Below, in pieces: positions 9,467 to 16,839 of a stretch of 42,336 nt of DNA; positions within the stretch are counted from its first letter, which is position 1, and each line of letters starts with the position of its first letter. Source of the stretch: Bacteroidota bacterium (GTDB taxonomy: Bacteria; Bacteroidota; Ignavibacteria; Ignavibacteriales; Ignavibacteriaceae). The translations under genes and the position numbers were made by a program. The stretch spans positions 1-42,336 of the forward strand of contig JAEXTA010000175.1 in the NCBI GenBank assembly GCA_023453665.1, given 5' to 3'. The notes under the pieces were generated by a model. That model made no database searches. It saw nothing but the letters and a program-made list of their open reading frames with translations, and was not told the DNA's origin.

Positions 9467-9490
9467 AGCGGCAGCTTCTATACTGCCGCT
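9467..9490 (-). terminator. Intercistronic hairpin between hsp20 and dnaK
   Basis: On the minus strand AGCGGCAG (9490-9483) and CTGCCGCT (9474-9467) form a perfect 8-bp stem with an 8-base loop, 20 bases after the hsp20 stop. Only a short TTTCATT tract follows, so it is probably a partial terminator or an mRNA processing/stability element, not a full stop. Confidence 0.6.
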
Positions 9491-9509
9491 AAATCTTCAT
9501 TCAACGTTT

Positions 9510-9944
9510 TTATTTAATATCAATAAATCTTTCTTTTACTTCTTTTGATTCAGATTTTTCAATCTTCACTTTTAGTATGCCGTCTTCAAATTTTGCTTCA
9601 ACTTTGTCTGGATTTATTTCATCCGGCAGTGTGAAACTTCTTGTAAACGAACCGAATATTCTCTCACTTCTGTAAAAGTTTTTGTCTTTCTTTTCTTCGG
9701 TCTCACTTTTCTTTTCCCCACTTATAGTCAGAATATTATCCTGCAATGATATTTTAATTTCATCTTTTTTAACACCGGGTATTTCAGCGTTAATGAAAAT
9801 ATTCTTTTCATCTTCAGAAATATCCACTCGAGGATTGAAGGAATGACTCCATTCAAAGTTCATCGGGTATTCTCCGAAAAACCTTTGGATCCTGTTATTA
9901 AAGTTTTCAAGTTCTCTTAACGGTTCAAATTTTATAAGTGTCAT
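9510..9944 (-). CDS. Small heat-shock protein Hsp20 (proximal copy)
   Basis: Hsp20/alpha-crystallin holdase, 144 residues. It begins MTLIKFEPLRELENFNNRIQ, the common bacterial Hsp20 start, then NPRVDISEDEKNIFINAEIPG. The alpha-crystallin core has DNILTISGEKKSE, YRSERIFGSFTRSFTLPDEI and FEDGILKVKIEK. The start has a strong SD (AAGGAG, 9 bases before ATG). It is the first gene of the hsp20-dnaK-hsp20 operon and probably carries the operon promoter: the 247 bases to birA hold a sigma-54-like -24/-12 element and an inverted repeat (listed separately). The stop is followed by the hairpin at 9467-9490. Confidence 0.96.
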   Translation of the reverse strand: MTLIKFEPLRELENFNNRIQRFFGEYPMNFEWSHSFNPRVDISEDEKNIFINAEIPGVKKDEIKISLQDNILTISGEKKSETEEKKDKNFYRSERIFGSFTRSFTLPDEINPDKVEAKFEDGILKVKIEKSESKEVKERFIDIK

Positions 9945-9996
9945 TTTATCAACTCCTTACTTTTACTTTGTTTAATAATAAAATTCACAATGAAAA

Positions 9997-10013
9997 TTTC
10001 AACCATCGTGCCA
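9997..10013 (-). promoter_or_regulatory. Candidate sigma-54 promoter for hsp20-dnaK-hsp20
   Basis: The minus strand reads TGGCACGATGGTTGAAA from 10013. TGGCACG matches the -24 consensus perfectly, and after four bases TTGAA stands where TTGCA/T is expected; the -12 C is replaced by A. A start about 12 bases later leaves a leader of roughly 40 bases before the hsp20 ATG at 9944. No rpoN or enhancer-binding protein gene is in the window. Confidence 0.42.
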
Positions 10014-10020
10014 GCAGGTT

Positions 10021-10058
10021 TTAGCAAAAGCTAAGTTCTTTAATTACAATAAATTAGC
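10021..10058. repeat. TTAGC inverted repeat cluster upstream of hsp20
   Basis: TTAGC-AAAA-GCTAA (10021-10034) is a perfect 5-bp inverted repeat just upstream of the candidate -24 element. A third TTAGC lies at 10054-10058. TTAGC/GCTAA are also the outer bases of the CIRCE element bound by HrcA, but the spacing here is 4 instead of about 17 and the inner ACTC is absent. It could be an operator or a hairpin; function is unproven. Confidence 0.35.
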
Positions 10059-10191
10059 GTTATCAACACAATCTTTATCTTATTTTAATCTGCCATCATT
10101 TCCGACTTAATGTCACACAAAATAAATTTCTGACAAACAGACTGACACTTTGAGATATTAATCCTATTTTTAAAATAAAAATGGTGAAAAA

Positions 10192-10965
10192 TTGTTTGAA
10201 CTAGAAACTTTCGATATTAAGCTGAATACTGAAGTAATCGGCAGAAATTTTATTTATGCAGATGAAATTGATTCTACAAATTCACTTTTGTTAACCAAAA
10301 ACAAAAAACAAAACGTTGATGGTACAGTTGCACTTGCAGAAAAACAAATTAAAGGACGCGGAAGAAAAGACAGAATATGGTACAGTGCAAAAGGATTAAA
10401 CCTTACTTTCTCAGTACTTTTTCTTGATGAGACTCTGCTTAAAGGAAATATTAATCTTATTAATTTTTCAGCAGCACTTGCAATTGCACTGTCAATTGAA
10501 AATTTATATCAATTAAAAACAGAACTTAAGTGGCCCAACGATATTTTGGTTAACAAGAAGAAAATTGCAGGAATCCTGCTTGAATCTTCTTCACAGGGAA
10601 ATAAAATTGAAAAACTTATTGTTGGAATAGGTGTGAATGTAAATCAAACTTTATTTCAAGGTAGTTTCAATATAGAACCTACTTCAATTAAGATGGAATT
10701 GAATCAAAATGTCGAGAGAGAAAAATTACTTGCGGAAATTCTGAATAACCTTGAAGAATTTGTTGGTATGATTTCCACTAACCCCTCCTTTATACTTAAA
10801 GACTGGAAATCACGATGTGATATGATCGGAGAAAAAATTTCCATTACAGAAGGTGAGACAACAAGATACGGCATCTTTGAGGATATAGATGAGAACGGTT
10901 TTCTTCTACTTCGTGTAAAAAATAAAACTGAAAAAATTCACTTCGGTGATGTGAGCCTGGGTTAA
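10192..10965 (+). CDS. birA: Biotin--[acetyl-CoA-carboxylase] ligase
   Basis: Attaches biotin to the AccB biotin carrier domain through biotinyl-5'-AMP. The 257 residues show the catalytic domain: EIDSTN, the adenylate loop GRGRKDRIWYS, and KWPNDILVNKKKIAGILLE with the catalytic lysines. A small C-terminal domain follows (GEKISITEGETTRYGIFEDI...IHFGDVSLG). No N-terminal DNA-binding domain is present, so it should be monofunctional and not a repressor. The start is a TTG at 10192 with GGTGA upstream: an ATG at 10181 is out of frame, and the TTG gives the usual short lead before the first motif. The stop overlaps the coaX start (TAATG). It is close to accD, whose complex it activates. Confidence 0.94.
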   Translation: MFELETFDIKLNTEVIGRNFIYADEIDSTNSLLLTKNKKQNVDGTVALAEKQIKGRGRKDRIWYSAKGLNLTFSVLFLDETLLKGNINLINFSAALAIALSIENLYQLKTELKWPNDILVNKKKIAGILLESSSQGNKIEKLIVGIGVNVNQTLFQGSFNIEPTSIKMELNQNVEREKLLAEILNNLEEFVGMISTNPSFILKDWKSRCDMIGEKISITEGETTRYGIFEDIDENGFLLLRVKNKTEKIHFGDVSLG

Positions 10966-11717
10966 TGATCTTAGTACTTGACATTGGCAACAGCAGAATC
11001 AAATGCGGGTTGTTTGATAATGAAAAACTTACTTTACAAAAAAGTTTTACCGATAGTGAATCATTCAAATTATTTTTTAGTCAGAATAAAATTGATGATG
11101 CTTGTATATGCAGTGTCTCACCTAAGACAACAGAAATCATAAATGAGATTATTAAGAATAATTCTAAACTTTCGCCTTTTATAATATCTCACAATTCTAG
11201 CACCAATATTAAGATTGATTATGAAACACCTCAGACACTTGGAATTGACCGTATTTGTTCAATTGAAGGCGCACTATCATTAACAGATAAAAATTTTTCG
11301 TTTAAAAAAAATTCTTTTATTATATCAATGGATTGCGGAACGGCAACAACAATAAACATTCTTCAATCACCGGATATATTTTTAGGCGGAACTATTTCAC
11401 CAGGTATCAACCTGATGTTTCATTCATTGAAAACAAATACAGCACAGCTTCCTGAAGTTGATGCATCTTATTTAAAAGATTTAATAGGCAAATCAACAAC
11501 ATCTTCAATTGCAAGCGGAGTGATCAATTCATCTGTAGGATTACTAGAAAAGACTATCAGACATGTTGAAAAAACCTATTCAGCAAAAAATATTTATTTG
11601 TATTTAACAGGAGGCAGTTCGGAAAATTTGCTAAGTTATATAAACTATCCTTTTATATATGAAAAGTCGCTTGTATTGTATGGGGTATTTAGTTTATATA
11701 AACTTAATAGGAAGTGA
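10965..11717 (+). CDS. coaX: Type III pantothenate kinase
   Basis: Phosphorylates pantothenate, the first committed step of CoA synthesis, using the ASKHA-fold CoaX enzyme. The 250 residues start with the phosphate-1 motif LVLDIGNSRIKCGLFD, then TPQTLGIDRICSIEGAL, the catalytic MDCGTATTINIL, and GGTISPGINLMFHSLKTNT. A C-terminal LTGGSSENLL completes the fold. It is coupled to birA by a TAATG overlap. It converges on panC with only four bases between stops and no visible terminator; PanC makes the pantothenate that CoaX uses, so the two convergent genes are consecutive steps. Confidence 0.96.
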   Translation: MILVLDIGNSRIKCGLFDNEKLTLQKSFTDSESFKLFFSQNKIDDACICSVSPKTTEIINEIIKNNSKLSPFIISHNSSTNIKIDYETPQTLGIDRICSIEGALSLTDKNFSFKKNSFIISMDCGTATTINILQSPDIFLGGTISPGINLMFHSLKTNTAQLPEVDASYLKDLIGKSTTSSIASGVINSSVGLLEKTIRHVEKTYSAKNIYLYLTGGSSENLLSYINYPFIYEKSLVLYGVFSLYKLNRK

Positions 11718-11721
11718 TCTT

Positions 11722-12576
11722 TTAAGGAACTAAAACGAGAAGATTATCTATTAATCTTGTTTTACCAATCCGGCAGGCGCACAGTATAAAATATTTTCTG
11801 CCGCTTATCAATTGAACGGAACTGACAAAAGTTTCTTCATCTACAATCTGAATGTAATCCAAACGGGCAGAGATAATATTTTCAAACAATAATTTTAATT
11901 CTACTAAAATTTTTGACGAATCTTTTTCACCCTGAAGAATCAACTGATTACCCACATTTAGTGCTTTTGATAATACCAAAGCGTCTGCTCTCTCTGTTTT
12001 AGATAAATAAACATTTCTGGAACTCATCGCAAGTCCATCACTCTCTCTTACAATCGGACAGACTACAATATTTACGGGAAGTTTCAGATCTCTAACCATC
12101 TGTTTTATCACTGCCTGTTGTTGTGCATCTTTCTGTCCGAAAAATGCAAAATCAGGCTGCACAATATTAAAAAGGATATTGACGATTGTGGTCACACCTT
12201 GAAAATGTGTCGGTCTTGATTCTCCTTCAAGTTGTTTTGTTATTTGTTCTACATTTACAAACGTCTGGAAATCAGCGGGATAAATTTCACCAGCTGGTGG
12301 AAGAAACAGTATTTCGGTACCCTCATTTAGTAATAAGGATTTATCCTTTTCAATATCTCTCGGATATTTTTCTAGATCCTCATTTGGAGCAAACTGGGTT
12401 GGATTAACAAAAATTGATACTACTGTAATATTGGTTTGTGATTTTGATTTTCTGACAAGAGATAAATGTCCTTCGTGAAGGAAACCCATTGTAGGAACAA
12501 ATCCTATTTTTTTTCCTTCACGTTTTAATTGCAGGCAAACAGACTGAACTTCTTCAGCGCTGGTAATAACTCTGAT
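11722..12576 (-). CDS. panC: Pantothenate synthetase (apparent ATC start)
   Basis: Condenses pantoate and beta-alanine with ATP to form pantothenate. The HIGH-type site reads VPTMGFLHEGHLSLVRKS. Later motifs include FVNPTQFAPNEDLEKYPR, FGQKDAQQQAVIKQMVRDL and SDGLAMSSRNVYLS, all standard PanC. The first in-frame ATG (12489) is the Met inside PTMG, which would remove beta-strand 1. The frame stays open and homologous upstream (RVITSAEEVQSVCLQLKREG, then KKIGFVPTMG) to a stop at 12594-12592, with no ATG, GTG or TTG. The best start is ATC at 12576, five bases after a GAGG that overlaps the accD stop; with it the protein is 284 residues, the usual length. ATT at 12567 is an alternative. A base error in an ATG is also possible. 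Confidence 0.85.
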   Translation of the reverse strand: MRVITSAEEVQSVCLQLKREGKKIGFVPTMGFLHEGHLSLVRKSKSQTNITVVSIFVNPTQFAPNEDLEKYPRDIEKDKSLLLNEGTEILFLPPAGEIYPADFQTFVNVEQITKQLEGESRPTHFQGVTTIVNILFNIVQPDFAFFGQKDAQQQAVIKQMVRDLKLPVNIVVCPIVRESDGLAMSSRNVYLSKTERADALVLSKALNVGNQLILQGEKDSSKILVELKLLFENIISARLDYIQIVDEETFVSSVQLISGRKYFILCACRIGKTRLIDNLLVLVP

Positions 12577-12585
12577 AAAAACCTC
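12577..12585 (-). promoter_or_regulatory. Ribosome-binding site for panC, overlapping the accD stop
   Basis: On the minus strand GAGG (12585-12582) is followed by TTTTT and the ATC at 12576. The GA of GAGG is part of the accD stop codon TGA (12586-12584), suggesting translational coupling. The ideal spacing is the main reason to place the panC start at ATC. Confidence 0.6.
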
Positions 12586-13423
12586 AGGACATTAAAGTAA
12601 GAACATTGTGGACTGTGTTTTTCAGTTCTTTTCTTGGAATAACGATATCAACGAAACCCTGTTCAAGTAAAAATTCTGAACGTTGAAATCCTTTCGGCAG
12701 ATCTTTACCAATTGTTTGTTTGATCACTCTCGGTCCGGCAAAACCGATTAACGCCTGAGGTTCTGCGATATGAACATCTCCAAGCATTGCGTAACTCGCT
12801 GTTGTTCCTCCGGTTGTAGGGTCAGTCATAATTGAGATGTATGGTATTTTTTCATCAGCAAGTTTTGCAAGGCGCGAACTTGTCTTTGCCATCTGCATCA
12901 ACGAAAATGCACCTTCCATCATTCTTGCGCCGCCGCTCGCAGAAATAATAATTAATGGAATTTTGTTCTTTATCGCTTTGTCAGTAAGTCGTGCAATTTT
13001 TTCACCAACAACCGAGCCCATACTTCCACCGATGAATTGAAAATCCATACAACCAAAAGCTACTTCAAGCCCGTTAATCTTTCCCGTGCCTGTTCTTGCT
13101 GCGTCGAACAATCCTGTCTTCTTAATGGTTTCAGGAATTCTCTGCGAATATTTTTTTGTGTCTTCAAAATCGAGTGGATCGGCAGAACGCATTTTTTTAT
13201 CCATCTCTTTGAAACTGCCCCCGTCCAGCATTATCTGAATATACTCAGCACTTCCTATTCTGAAATGATAACCGCATTTAGCGCAAGTCCATAAATTTGT
13301 TTCAAGTTGTTTTTTATGAATGATCTCATTGCAGCTTGGACATTTTTCCCATAGTCCGTCAGGTAATTCTTTTTTCTGAGTATCAGGAGCTATGTTTGAT
13401 TTTGAGCGTTTAAACCACGGCAT
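12584..13423 (-). CDS. accD: Acetyl-CoA carboxylase carboxyltransferase subunit beta
   Basis: Beta subunit of the carboxyltransferase that makes malonyl-CoA for fatty acid synthesis; it works with AccA and the biotinylated AccB-AccC. The 279 residues start MPWFKR as in most AccD. A four-cysteine zinc ribbon follows (CPSC at 28-31, CAKC at 47-50), then the crotonase-like fold: GSMGSVVGEKIARL, PLIIISASGGARMMEGAFSLMQM, PYISIMTDPTTGGTTAS and LIGFAGPRVIKQTI. Its ATG overlaps the stop of the DUF1573 gene (TAATG) and its stop overlaps the panC ribosome-binding site. accA is not in the window. birA lies nearby on the opposite strand. Confidence 0.98.
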   Translation of the reverse strand: MPWFKRSKSNIAPDTQKKELPDGLWEKCPSCNEIIHKKQLETNLWTCAKCGYHFRIGSAEYIQIMLDGGSFKEMDKKMRSADPLDFEDTKKYSQRIPETIKKTGLFDAARTGTGKINGLEVAFGCMDFQFIGGSMGSVVGEKIARLTDKAIKNKIPLIIISASGGARMMEGAFSLMQMAKTSSRLAKLADEKIPYISIMTDPTTGGTTASYAMLGDVHIAEPQALIGFAGPRVIKQTIGKDLPKGFQRSEFLLEQGFVDIVIPRKELKNTVHNVLTLMS

Positions 13424-14148
13424 TATTGATTCACTTTCTGAACATCTGCAAAAATTGTAAGAACTTTGTTCGGTTCTTTTGGATCATTCGATTTAACAGT
13501 AATGGTACGGCTCATTTTTCCTGAACGATTGGAAGTATCAAGTTCGACTTTTAATGTTCCATCTTCGCCGGGTTTAACTGATTTACTGCTTATCAATGCT
13601 GCAGTACATCCGCAGGATGTCAGTATATCTTTGATTTCAAGAGTTCCTTTTCCTGTATTTGAAAATGAAAATGTATGAGCAACCTTCTTACCTTCTGTTA
13701 CTTTTCCAAAATCGTATTGGGTATCGTTAAACATCAATGCCGGCACTTCAGATATACTATTATTCTCAGAGCCTTTTATGATATTTGCTTTTAACATCAA
13801 TCTAAGATCGGGGTTCTGAGGGTCATTACTTTTTACAATTACATATTTTTCCTGTATTCCGAGTCTGCCTGCAGAATTAAAATCAACTTTAATTGTCGTG
13901 CTTTCGCCGGGAGCTAATTCCTTCTTTTCAGGTTGAGCGGCAGTACATCCGCAGGTTGGTCTTACTTCATTTATCTTTAATATATCACCGCCAACATTTG
14001 ATATTTTAAAATTATGTGAAGCAATGGTACCCTGCGTAATATCTCCGAAATTATGTTCGACAAGTTGAACTGAAATTCTTGGTCCGACGATCTGAGCAAG
14101 ACAAACTGAGGACAGAATAAACAGCGAAAAAATTATTTTCCTTATCAT
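13423..14148 (-). CDS. Exported tandem DUF1573 protein
   Basis: Protein of 241 residues with a signal peptide (MIRKIIFSLFILSSVCLA) and two DUF1573 immunoglobulin-like domains. Each domain has the hallmark D/N-FG start (HNFGDITQGTIASHNF; YDFGKVTEGKKVAHTF), a CGC motif (PTCGCTAA near the first third; TSCGCTAA in the second) and an end such as VKSNDPQNPDLRL or VKSNDPKEPNKVL. DUF1573 proteins are common exported proteins in Bacteroidota and are thought to bind in the periplasm or at the outer surface; no enzymatic role is known. It lies between tsaB (one-base gap) and accD (TAATG overlap) in the sprA-to-panC gene run. Confidence 0.9.
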   Translation of the reverse strand: MIRKIIFSLFILSSVCLAQIVGPRISVQLVEHNFGDITQGTIASHNFKISNVGGDILKINEVRPTCGCTAAQPEKKELAPGESTTIKVDFNSAGRLGIQEKYVIVKSNDPQNPDLRLMLKANIIKGSENNSISEVPALMFNDTQYDFGKVTEGKKVAHTFSFSNTGKGTLEIKDILTSCGCTAALISSKSVKPGEDGTLKVELDTSNRSGKMSRTITVKSNDPKEPNKVLTIFADVQKVNQ

Positions 14149-14149
14149 A

Positions 14150-14788
14150 TTATTTTCCTTTTACTATGAAGTTCTTAATATAATTTGGTTCTAAATAGTC
14201 ATAATCAAAAGTAACTAATTTGTTACCGGATAAACTGCACCATTTTGCTATAGAGTAAGCTGAAGGTACACTAATATTATTCCCCGTAAAATCACCGAAG
14301 ACTGCTGTTCCGATTTCAGTCTCAGGAAGTTCTTTTTTGTTTATTACGGTTAAATTGTGCACAAATATAAAACTATTCGCTTTAACTTTAAAACTGGCAT
14401 AATATAATTCCTCAGAATTAACTTTATTGGCAATTATAAATTCATCTTCTTCTTTTAAGTAAGAAGATATTTGCAGAGCTAAAGCTTCAAAAGTTGGAAC
14501 CGGAACAATTGGCAGTGCTGATGCAAATGCTAACCCTTTAGCTGCTGCCATTCCTATTCTTAATCCGGTAAATGAACCGGGACCAGAAGATATTGCAATC
14601 ATGGATACATCACTTATTTCAATTGAAGCACTTTTCAGAACAGCATCAATAGTTTCATAAATTTTATCACTATGCGAGTGTTTTAATATTACCTGGTTTT
14701 CAAAATATTTTTCATTAGAGAAATAGACACAAGCGCCGCAGATTTTTCCGGAAGTTTCAATTGCCAAAATTGGTTTTACGTCATTCAT
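14150..14788 (-). CDS. tsaB: tRNA N6-adenosine threonylcarbamoyltransferase complex protein TsaB
   Basis: Non-catalytic partner of TsaD in the t6A37 tRNA modification complex. The 212 residues start with PILAIETSGKICGACVY, the inactive ASKHA phosphate-1 region, then ISSGPGSFTGLRIGMAAAKGLAFA and PIVPVPTFEALA, which are strongly conserved in TsaB. The C-terminal region is short, as normal. The start ATG overlaps the tsaE stop by eight bases (ATGAATGA). TsaE is directly upstream, so two parts of the TsaBDE assembly are co-transcribed; tsaD and tsaC are not in the window. Confidence 0.95.
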   Translation of the reverse strand: MNDVKPILAIETSGKICGACVYFSNEKYFENQVILKHSHSDKIYETIDAVLKSASIEISDVSMIAISSGPGSFTGLRIGMAAAKGLAFASALPIVPVPTFEALALQISSYLKEEDEFIIANKVNSEELYYASFKVKANSFIFVHNLTVINKKELPETEIGTAVFGDFTGNNISVPSAYSIAKWCSLSGNKLVTFDYDYLEPNYIKNFIVKGK

Positions 14789-15209
14789 ACTTATTAAACC
14801 TGAATTCCCTCATCTCATTTTCTTTTACATCGATCAACACTTCAATCCTCTTTTGTGGCAGCAGATCATTAAATAAATTTCCCCACTCTATAAATGTTAC
14901 AGCCTCACTGTCATTGATGTAATCATAAAAACCAATATCAAGGAGTTCGTTTAGTTTTTCTAGTCTGTAAAAATCAAAATGATAGATTTTTTTAAGACCG
15001 GTATACTCATTAACAATTGAAAACGTAGGGCTGTTTACATTATTGATATTATAATTTTTCAGGACGTGTTTTATGAAAAAAGTTTTGCCGGAACCAAGAT
15101 TGCCGTTAAGAACTACAACATCACCATCAGTTAATGATAAAGAAAAATTTTCGGCAAGTTCAATCGTTTCTTCTTCTGATTTGATTTCAATTACAGAAGG
15201 ATAATCCAT
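14781..15209 (-). CDS. tsaE: tRNA threonylcarbamoyladenosine biosynthesis ATPase TsaE
   Basis: ATPase that cycles the TsaBD complex during t6A formation. In 142 residues it shows Walker A GNLGSGKT at residues 36-43, the TsaE-specific SPTFSIVNEYTG, HFDFYRLE and FIEWGNLF. The length is typical (about 140-160). Its start overlaps the porX-type regulator stop as TAATG, and its own stop overlaps the tsaB start. Expression is therefore tied to both the T9SS regulator upstream and TsaB downstream. Confidence 0.95.
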   Translation of the reverse strand: MDYPSVIEIKSEEETIELAENFSLSLTDGDVVVLNGNLGSGKTFFIKHVLKNYNINNVNSPTFSIVNEYTGLKKIYHFDFYRLEKLNELLDIGFYDYINDSEAVTFIEWGNLFNDLLPQKRIEVLIDVKENEMREFRFNKYE

Positions 15210-16777
15210 TACTTTGTTTCCATTGTAATTACAGGTAGTATCATTTCTTCCATAGAAATACCGCCATGCTGAAAAGTATCTTTATAATACGTCAGATACT
15301 TGTGATAATCAGTAGGATAAACGAAATAATAATCTTCCTTTGCAATAATGTAATTTATCGTCACCCCTCTTTTAGGCAGCATATACTCGGCAGAATTTTT
15401 TACAAAGACAGCGTGCTTTTCATCAACCTTAAGATTACGGCCGTACTTAAATCTTAAATTTGCTGATGCTTCCCTGTCTCCCAACACCTTTGCGCCCCGT
15501 AATGATCTTATACTGCCATGATCTGTAGTAATTACGATCTTTACCTTGTTAAGTTTTGCAAGTGTTTTAAAAGTTGAAAGCAAAGATGAGTGCGTAAACC
15601 AGCTATTGGTCAATGATCTGTATGCAGGCTCATCCGGTGCGATTTCTTTCAATAAATCAGAATCAGATCTTCCGTGTGCAATCATATCCAGGAAGTTGAC
15701 CACGACCGCAGTAAGATGTGTATTCTGGTATGAATGAATATTCTGTTCAAAATTTCTTCCGACTTCAGGATCAATGATCTTGATATACTTCAGTTCATTT
15801 TTGAGTTTTATTTTTTTCCTGTCAATGAGAAGTTGAAGTAATTCCTTTTCATACCTGTTCATACTTTTTTCATCATCCTCACCTGAATGCCAGTATTGAG
15901 GATAAATTTTTTCTATCTCTGAAGGATATAATCCACTGAACAGAGTATTACGTGCATATGGTGTTGCAGTTGGAAGTATTGAATAATAGTAATCCTTTTC
16001 AATCTTAAAAATTTCTGAAAGATGTTTCTCCATCAGCATCCATTGATCGAGTCTCAGGCAATCTATCACAAAATAGAAAACAGGTGTATCCGATTGTTTC
16101 AAATGTTTAAGTACATATTGTTCTGTTATCTGGTTTGATAATAACGGAGACTCATTTCTGTCATTTGATGTTAACCAGTTACGGTAATTTTTTTCGACAA
16201 ACCTTGAAAATTCTTTGTTTGCCTCACGTTTCTGATCATTCAGTGTTTGTCTTAGATTTATTTCGGAATGTGTGTCAAGTTCAACATCCCAGTTAACCAT
16301 TTTTATGTAAATATCTGTCCAGTCTTCATATGAAAGATTATCAAGCAATGCCCTTGATATTTCATGAAAATCATGAAGATAGTCCTTAGCTGCATATTCA
16401 CCGCTGATCTTTTTTCCTTCAAGAATTTTTTTGCATACAAGAAGTACCTGGCTCGGGTTAACTGGTTTGGTGAGATAATCATTTATCTTTCCGCCGATTG
16501 CTTCATTCATTAATGATTCTTCTTCACTTTTAGTAATCATAACAACCGGCAGATTTGGATTTAGATCTTTGATCTTACCAAGAGTTTCAAGACCACCCAT
16601 ACCAGCCATCATTTCATCAAGGAAAATGAGGTCATATGTATTTTCTTTTACATGTGTAACTGCGTCTTCGCCGTTCGTAACTGTATCAACAGCATATCCT
16701 TTTTCTGCGAGAAAAATAATGTGTGAACGCAGCAGTTCTATTTCATCATCAACCCATAATATTTTTTTCTGTTTCAT
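15209..16777 (-). CDS. porX: PorX-type response regulator with PglZ (alkaline-phosphatase-like) output domain
   Basis: A 522-residue protein with a CheY-like receiver domain (acidic pair D10-D11, phospho-acceptor D54 in LIFLDEMM, conserved TKPVNPSQ loop) joined through a helical linker to a PglZ-type phosphatase-fold domain. That domain has FYFVIDCLRLDQW, SILPTATPYARNTLFSGLYP, VNFLDMIAHG and ITTDHGSI, which carry the metal and nucleophile positions. This is the architecture of PorX, which controls T9SS genes in Bacteroidota and cleaves oligonucleotides. SD AGGTAAAG is just before the ATG. It lies 62 bases after sprA with no terminator between, so the T9SS translocon and its regulator probably share a transcript. 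The partner kinase PorY is not in the window. Confidence 0.88.
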   Translation of the reverse strand: MKQKKILWVDDEIELLRSHIIFLAEKGYAVDTVTNGEDAVTHVKENTYDLIFLDEMMAGMGGLETLGKIKDLNPNLPVVMITKSEEESLMNEAIGGKINDYLTKPVNPSQVLLVCKKILEGKKISGEYAAKDYLHDFHEISRALLDNLSYEDWTDIYIKMVNWDVELDTHSEINLRQTLNDQKREANKEFSRFVEKNYRNWLTSNDRNESPLLSNQITEQYVLKHLKQSDTPVFYFVIDCLRLDQWMLMEKHLSEIFKIEKDYYYSILPTATPYARNTLFSGLYPSEIEKIYPQYWHSGEDDEKSMNRYEKELLQLLIDRKKIKLKNELKYIKIIDPEVGRNFEQNIHSYQNTHLTAVVVNFLDMIAHGRSDSDLLKEIAPDEPAYRSLTNSWFTHSSLLSTFKTLAKLNKVKIVITTDHGSIRSLRGAKVLGDREASANLRFKYGRNLKVDEKHAVFVKNSAEYMLPKRGVTINYIIAKEDYYFVYPTDYHKYLTYYKDTFQHGGISMEEMILPVITMETK

Positions 16778-16839
16778 CTTTACCTGATAATTAAATTAAA
16801 ACAACTTACTCGAAACTTACACAATATAAAACTGACACA

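Noticed and set aside
10021..10034. CIRCE (HrcA) operator
   Set aside because: Only the outer TTAGC/GCTAA bases match; spacing is 4 instead of about 17 and ACTC/GAGT is missing.
11722..12594. panC as a frameshifted pseudogene
   Set aside because: The whole protein is in one open frame with all motifs; only the start codon is odd.
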